Shown here piece by piece: positions 6,052 to 7,430 of a stretch of 7,430 bases of DNA. Within the stretch, counting starts at the first letter, position 1; every line of letters begins with the position of its first letter. Source of the stretch: Planctomycetota bacterium (GTDB lineage Bacteria > Planctomycetota > B129-G9). The stretch is taken from the NCBI GenBank assembly GCA_030622295.1, contig JAUXGI010000046.1, forward strand, positions 1 through 7,430. The letters are read 5' to 3'. Position numbers and translations under genes: made by a program. The notes below the pieces were generated by a model. The model made no database searches. It saw nothing but the letters and a program-made list of their open reading frames with translations, and was not told where the DNA came from.

Positions 6052-6107
6052 CCTGCTGCCTGCTACTTGCTACTTGCTACTTGCTACCTGCTACTGGCTA
6101 CTGGAGG
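6052..6107 (+). repeat. Heptamer tandem array between trkH and trkA
   Basis: Eight consecutive 7-base units are in strict register: CCTGCTG, CCTGCTA, CTTGCTA (three identical copies at 6066-6086), CCTGCTA, CTGGCTA and CTGGAGG. The last, degenerate unit contains the GGAGG ribosome site of trkA. The array opens a TTG-started extension of the trkA frame from 6074, which I regard as an artefact. Copy number may vary between strains by slippage. It could influence spacing or mRNA structure between the two trk genes. Confidence 0.9.
6103..6107 (+). promoter_or_regulatory. Ribosome binding site deciding the trkA start
   Basis: GGAGG lies 8 bases before the ATG at 6116. It supports that start over the upstream in-frame TTG at 6074, which lies inside the heptamer array. 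Confidence 0.85.
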
Positions 6108-6115
6108 CTGATATC

Positions 6116-6796
6116 ATGTACATCGTAATCGCGGGAGGCGGCCTGGTAGGCAGGAACCTGGCGCGGTCCCTGGTCGAGGCCAGGCACGACGTAGTCGTGA
6201 TTGACAAGGAACGCAGTGTCTGTGAGTACATCTACGCAAAGCTCGGCGCGGTCAGCATCAACGGCAATGCCACCAATATAGACATACTGGAGGATGCGGG
6301 CATACACAAAGCCGATGTGGCCGTGGCACTGACGCGCACCGACGCCGATAATCTCTCAATCGCCGTGCTTGCGAAGAACTTCGGCGTCCCGCGCGTCTTC
6401 GCCCGTATGCGCAACGCCAAATATGAACCCGCATACAAGGCCGTCGGGGTGGAAAGCATCATCAACGTGGTGGCGCTGTCCGCAAATAGACTGCTGCTGG
6501 AGATAGAACAGCCGGAGATAAAGCAGGTGGCCATGCTCGCGGGCGGGCGGGCCGCGGTTGTCCTGGCCAAAATCCCGGACCACTCCCCGGCAAACGGCAA
6601 GACAATCGCACAGGTCGCACAGAGCGCCGCCTTCCCGGAAAAATGCGTCATTACAGGCATCCTGCAGGGCGAACCCGAACAGTTCGTCATACCCCGCGGC
6701 AATGTAGTCCTCAACTCCGGCGACAGAGTGTTCCTGGCCGCGCACCCCGACGACGTTCGTCAGGCGGCGAACTTCTTCCTCGGCAAGAAGAAATAG
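6116..6796 (+). CDS. trkA: Potassium uptake regulatory subunit TrkA/KtrA (single RCK)
   Basis: This is the cytoplasmic, nucleotide-binding subunit that gates TrkH. At 226 residues it holds one RCK unit, about half of the two-unit E. coli TrkA and similar in size to KtrA. An assembly of several copies per TrkH dimer is therefore expected. RCK_N starts at once: YIVIAGGGLVG with G7, G9 and G12 forms the Rossmann dinucleotide loop, and D30 in VVVID ends the second strand as in NAD-binding members. GNAT at 50-53 and ALTRTDADN at 71-79 are typical of the fold. RCK_C occupies about 135-223. The ATG at 6116 is set by GGAGG at 6103-6107; the frame stays open from a TTG at 6074, but that part is encoded by heptamer repeats. 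It probably shares a transcript with trkH. Confidence 0.96.
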   Translation: MYIVIAGGGLVGRNLARSLVEARHDVVVIDKERSVCEYIYAKLGAVSINGNATNIDILEDAGIHKADVAVALTRTDADNLSIAVLAKNFGVPRVFARMRNAKYEPAYKAVGVESIINVVALSANRLLLEIEQPEIKQVAMLAGGRAAVVLAKIPDHSPANGKTIAQVAQSAAFPEKCVITGILQGEPEQFVIPRGNVVLNSGDRVFLAAHPDDVRQAANFFLGKKK

Positions 6797-6797
6797 C

Positions 6798-6826
6798 GCG
6801 CGGGCTTGAGTCCGACCGGCCCGCGC
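6798..6826 (+). terminator. GC-rich hairpin after trkA, no T tract
   Basis: GCGCGGGC (6798-6805) and GCCCGCGC (6819-6826) form a perfect 8-bp stem with a 13-base loop, starting just after the trkA stop. There is no run of T residues behind it, so it is at best a pause or message-end stabilising structure and not a classical intrinsic terminator. Confidence 0.4.
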
Positions 6827-6847
6827 TCCCACCCGGAGCGGGGGTCC

Positions 6848-6891
6848 GGGGTCATCCGCCTGAGGCAGATTTCCCGTCAGGCCTCGACCCC
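6848..6891. repeat. Two-part palindromic element downstream of trkA
   Basis: The outer arms GGGGTC (6848-6853) and GACCCC (6886-6891) enclose the inner arms GCCTGA (6858-6863) and TCAGGC (6877-6882). A 4/3-base internal bulge separates the stems, and a 13-base loop closes the inner one. Twelve pairs in all make this a good hairpin on either strand. It has the shape of a REP-like intergenic palindrome. No T tract follows. There is no gene from 6797 to about 6970. Confidence 0.5.
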
Positions 6892-6958
6892 TCGGTTCTA
6901 CCAAGAATTCGCACATGCTTCCCCCTGTCACCAGACTGTTTCATAAGCCGCGGCCCTT

Positions 6959-6967
6959 TGCTATAAT
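6959..6967 (+). promoter_or_regulatory. Extended -10 promoter of the DUF123 gene
   Basis: TGC-TATAAT (6959-6967) is a perfect extended -10 element. The -35 region at 17 bases spacing (TTTCAT) is poor, as is common for extended -10 promoters. Transcription should begin at about 6973-6975. Confidence 0.6.
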
Positions 6968-6981
6968 CCCGCGATGCGGGA
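6967..6981. other. Inverted repeat over the predicted transcription start
   Basis: TCCCGC-GAT-GCGGGA is a perfect 6-bp inverted repeat. It begins on the last base of the -10 box and is centred on the expected transcription start and on an in-frame ATG at 6974. It could be an operator or a 5' end hairpin on the message. Confidence 0.45.
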
Positions 6982-7003
6982 CGCGAAGCATGACACGAAG
7001 AAG

Positions 7004-7426
7004 ATGGACAGCGGCCTGTACTGCCTTGTGTTGAGACTCGCCCGGCCTGCAAGAATAGCCGTCGGCCGGCTCGGGAGGAAGCGGTTTCCGGCTGGATACT
7101 ACGTCTATGTCGGCAGCGCTCGCAAAGGGCTGAGCAAACGCATCGCGAGGCATCTCAGGGCGAAAAAAAGCCTGCGATGGCATATAGACTACCTTCGCCG
7201 CAGGGCGGAAATCATCGGCGTAAAAACGTATCCCACCGGCGACGAATGCGCACTGAACCGACGCGTGGCCTCACTGCGCGGGGCAGAAGTGGTCGTGCCG
7301 CGCTTCGGCTCTTCCGACTGCCGCTGCATGGCACATTTGCACCATTTCGCGCAAATGCCGGCCTTGCCCCCGTCGGCAAGGCCGAAAATCCTTACATGCC
7401 TCACTGAAAGGCGCGATGAACAATGA
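7004..7426 (+). CDS. DUF123 / Uri-superfamily GIY-YIG-like endonuclease
   Basis: This is a 140-residue protein of the DUF123 family (COG1833), a GIY-YIG-like nuclease fold best known from archaea and scattered in bacteria. No cellular role is established. SGLYCLVL at 3-10 corresponds to the GIY strand and GYYVYVGSA at 31-39 to the YIG strand. A basic helix with R45, R49 and H50 follows. RWHIDYL at 58-64 is a family hallmark, E81 is the likely metal-binding acid, and the signature [11 protein letters not shown] lies at 102-112. The last 25 residues are an unconserved extension coded partly by inverted repeats. I prefer the ATG at 7004 because the family begins almost directly at the GIY strand. 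An in-frame ATG at 6974 would add 10 residues and would give a leaderless message, since the -10 box ends at 6967. An ATGA overlap at 7423-7426 suggests a following gene. Confidence 0.88.
   Translation: MDSGLYCLVLRLARPARIAVGRLGRKRFPAGYYVYVGSARKGLSKRIARHLRAKKSLRWHIDYLRRRAEIIGVKTYPTGDECALNRRVASLRGAEVVVPRFGSSDCRCMAHLHHFAQMPALPPSARPKILTCLTERRDEQ
7334..7384. repeat. Two inverted repeats inside the DUF123 3' end
   Basis: CATTTGC (7334-7340) pairs with GCAAATG (7351-7357) around 10 bases. Directly after it CGGCCTTGCC (7359-7368) pairs perfectly with GGCAAGGCCG (7375-7384) around a 6-base loop. The second is a very stable 10-bp stem. Both lie in the part coding for the unconserved C-terminal extension. 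No T tract follows on either strand. Confidence 0.55.
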
Positions 7427-7430
7427 AGCA

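Noticed and set aside
6052..6107. CRISPR-like repeat array
   Set aside because: Contiguous 7-base units without spacers; simple tandem repeat.
6074..6115. 14-codon N-terminal extension of TrkA from a TTG at 6074
   Set aside because: Lies in the heptamer array and precedes the Shine-Dalgarno; the Rossmann strand starts right at the 6116 ATG.
7416..7430. Start of a next gene at ATG 7416 or ATG 7423
   Set aside because: The ATGA overlap at 7423-7426 and AAAGG at 7407-7411 are suggestive, but only 8-15 bases are inside the window, too little to annotate.

Overview
This is an ordinary-looking bacterial chromosomal window dominated by housekeeping genes, with several small unexplained elements between them. 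The organism is probably a Gram-negative-type, uncultivated bacterium. The trigger factor has an acidic N-terminal extension, a ribosome-binding loop of the PGFRRGHVP type and a degenerate peptidyl-prolyl isomerase domain. I associate that combination with Planctomycetota and the wider PVC group. A small CxCG/CPxCG zinc-ribbon ORF at the left edge fits the same picture. This taxonomic call is an inference from protein style and is not proven.

Left part (1-732). A short zinc-ribbon ORF lies on the minus strand (44-241). Next to it is a very good plus-strand promoter (347-374) followed within about 95 bases by a very strong intrinsic terminator (428-468). With no credible ORF between them, they define a candidate small RNA of about 88 nt, the most interesting object in the window. 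A nested set of inverted repeats (530-611) follows, and I see no gene from 469 to 732.

Middle part (733-4388, minus strand). Read in the direction of transcription, this is tRNA-Gly(GCC), tig, clpP, clpX: the classic trigger factor / ClpXP protein-quality-control cluster. A sigma70-type promoter lies upstream of the tRNA. Trigger factor receives nascent chains at the ribosome, while ClpX unfolds substrates for the ClpP protease chamber. The tig-clpP gap carries degenerate 7-bp repeats, and clpX begins 2 bases after clpP ends.

Right part (4389-7430, plus strand). trkH (K+ channel-like membrane subunit) and trkA (short, one-RCK NAD-binding regulatory subunit) form a potassium-uptake pair. They are separated by a 113-base gap holding a second, different heptamer tandem array whose last unit supplies the trkA Shine-Dalgarno sequence. 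After an intergenic region with two sizeable inverted repeats comes a DUF123/COG1833 (Uri superfamily, GIY-YIG-like) nuclease-family gene with its own extended -10 promoter. A possible next gene starts at the extreme right end.

I did not find a defence island, mobile element, CRISPR array or clearly new multi-gene system. The candidates for novelty are the sRNA locus with overlapping divergent promoters, the two heptamer arrays, and the palindromes placed at translation or transcription starts.
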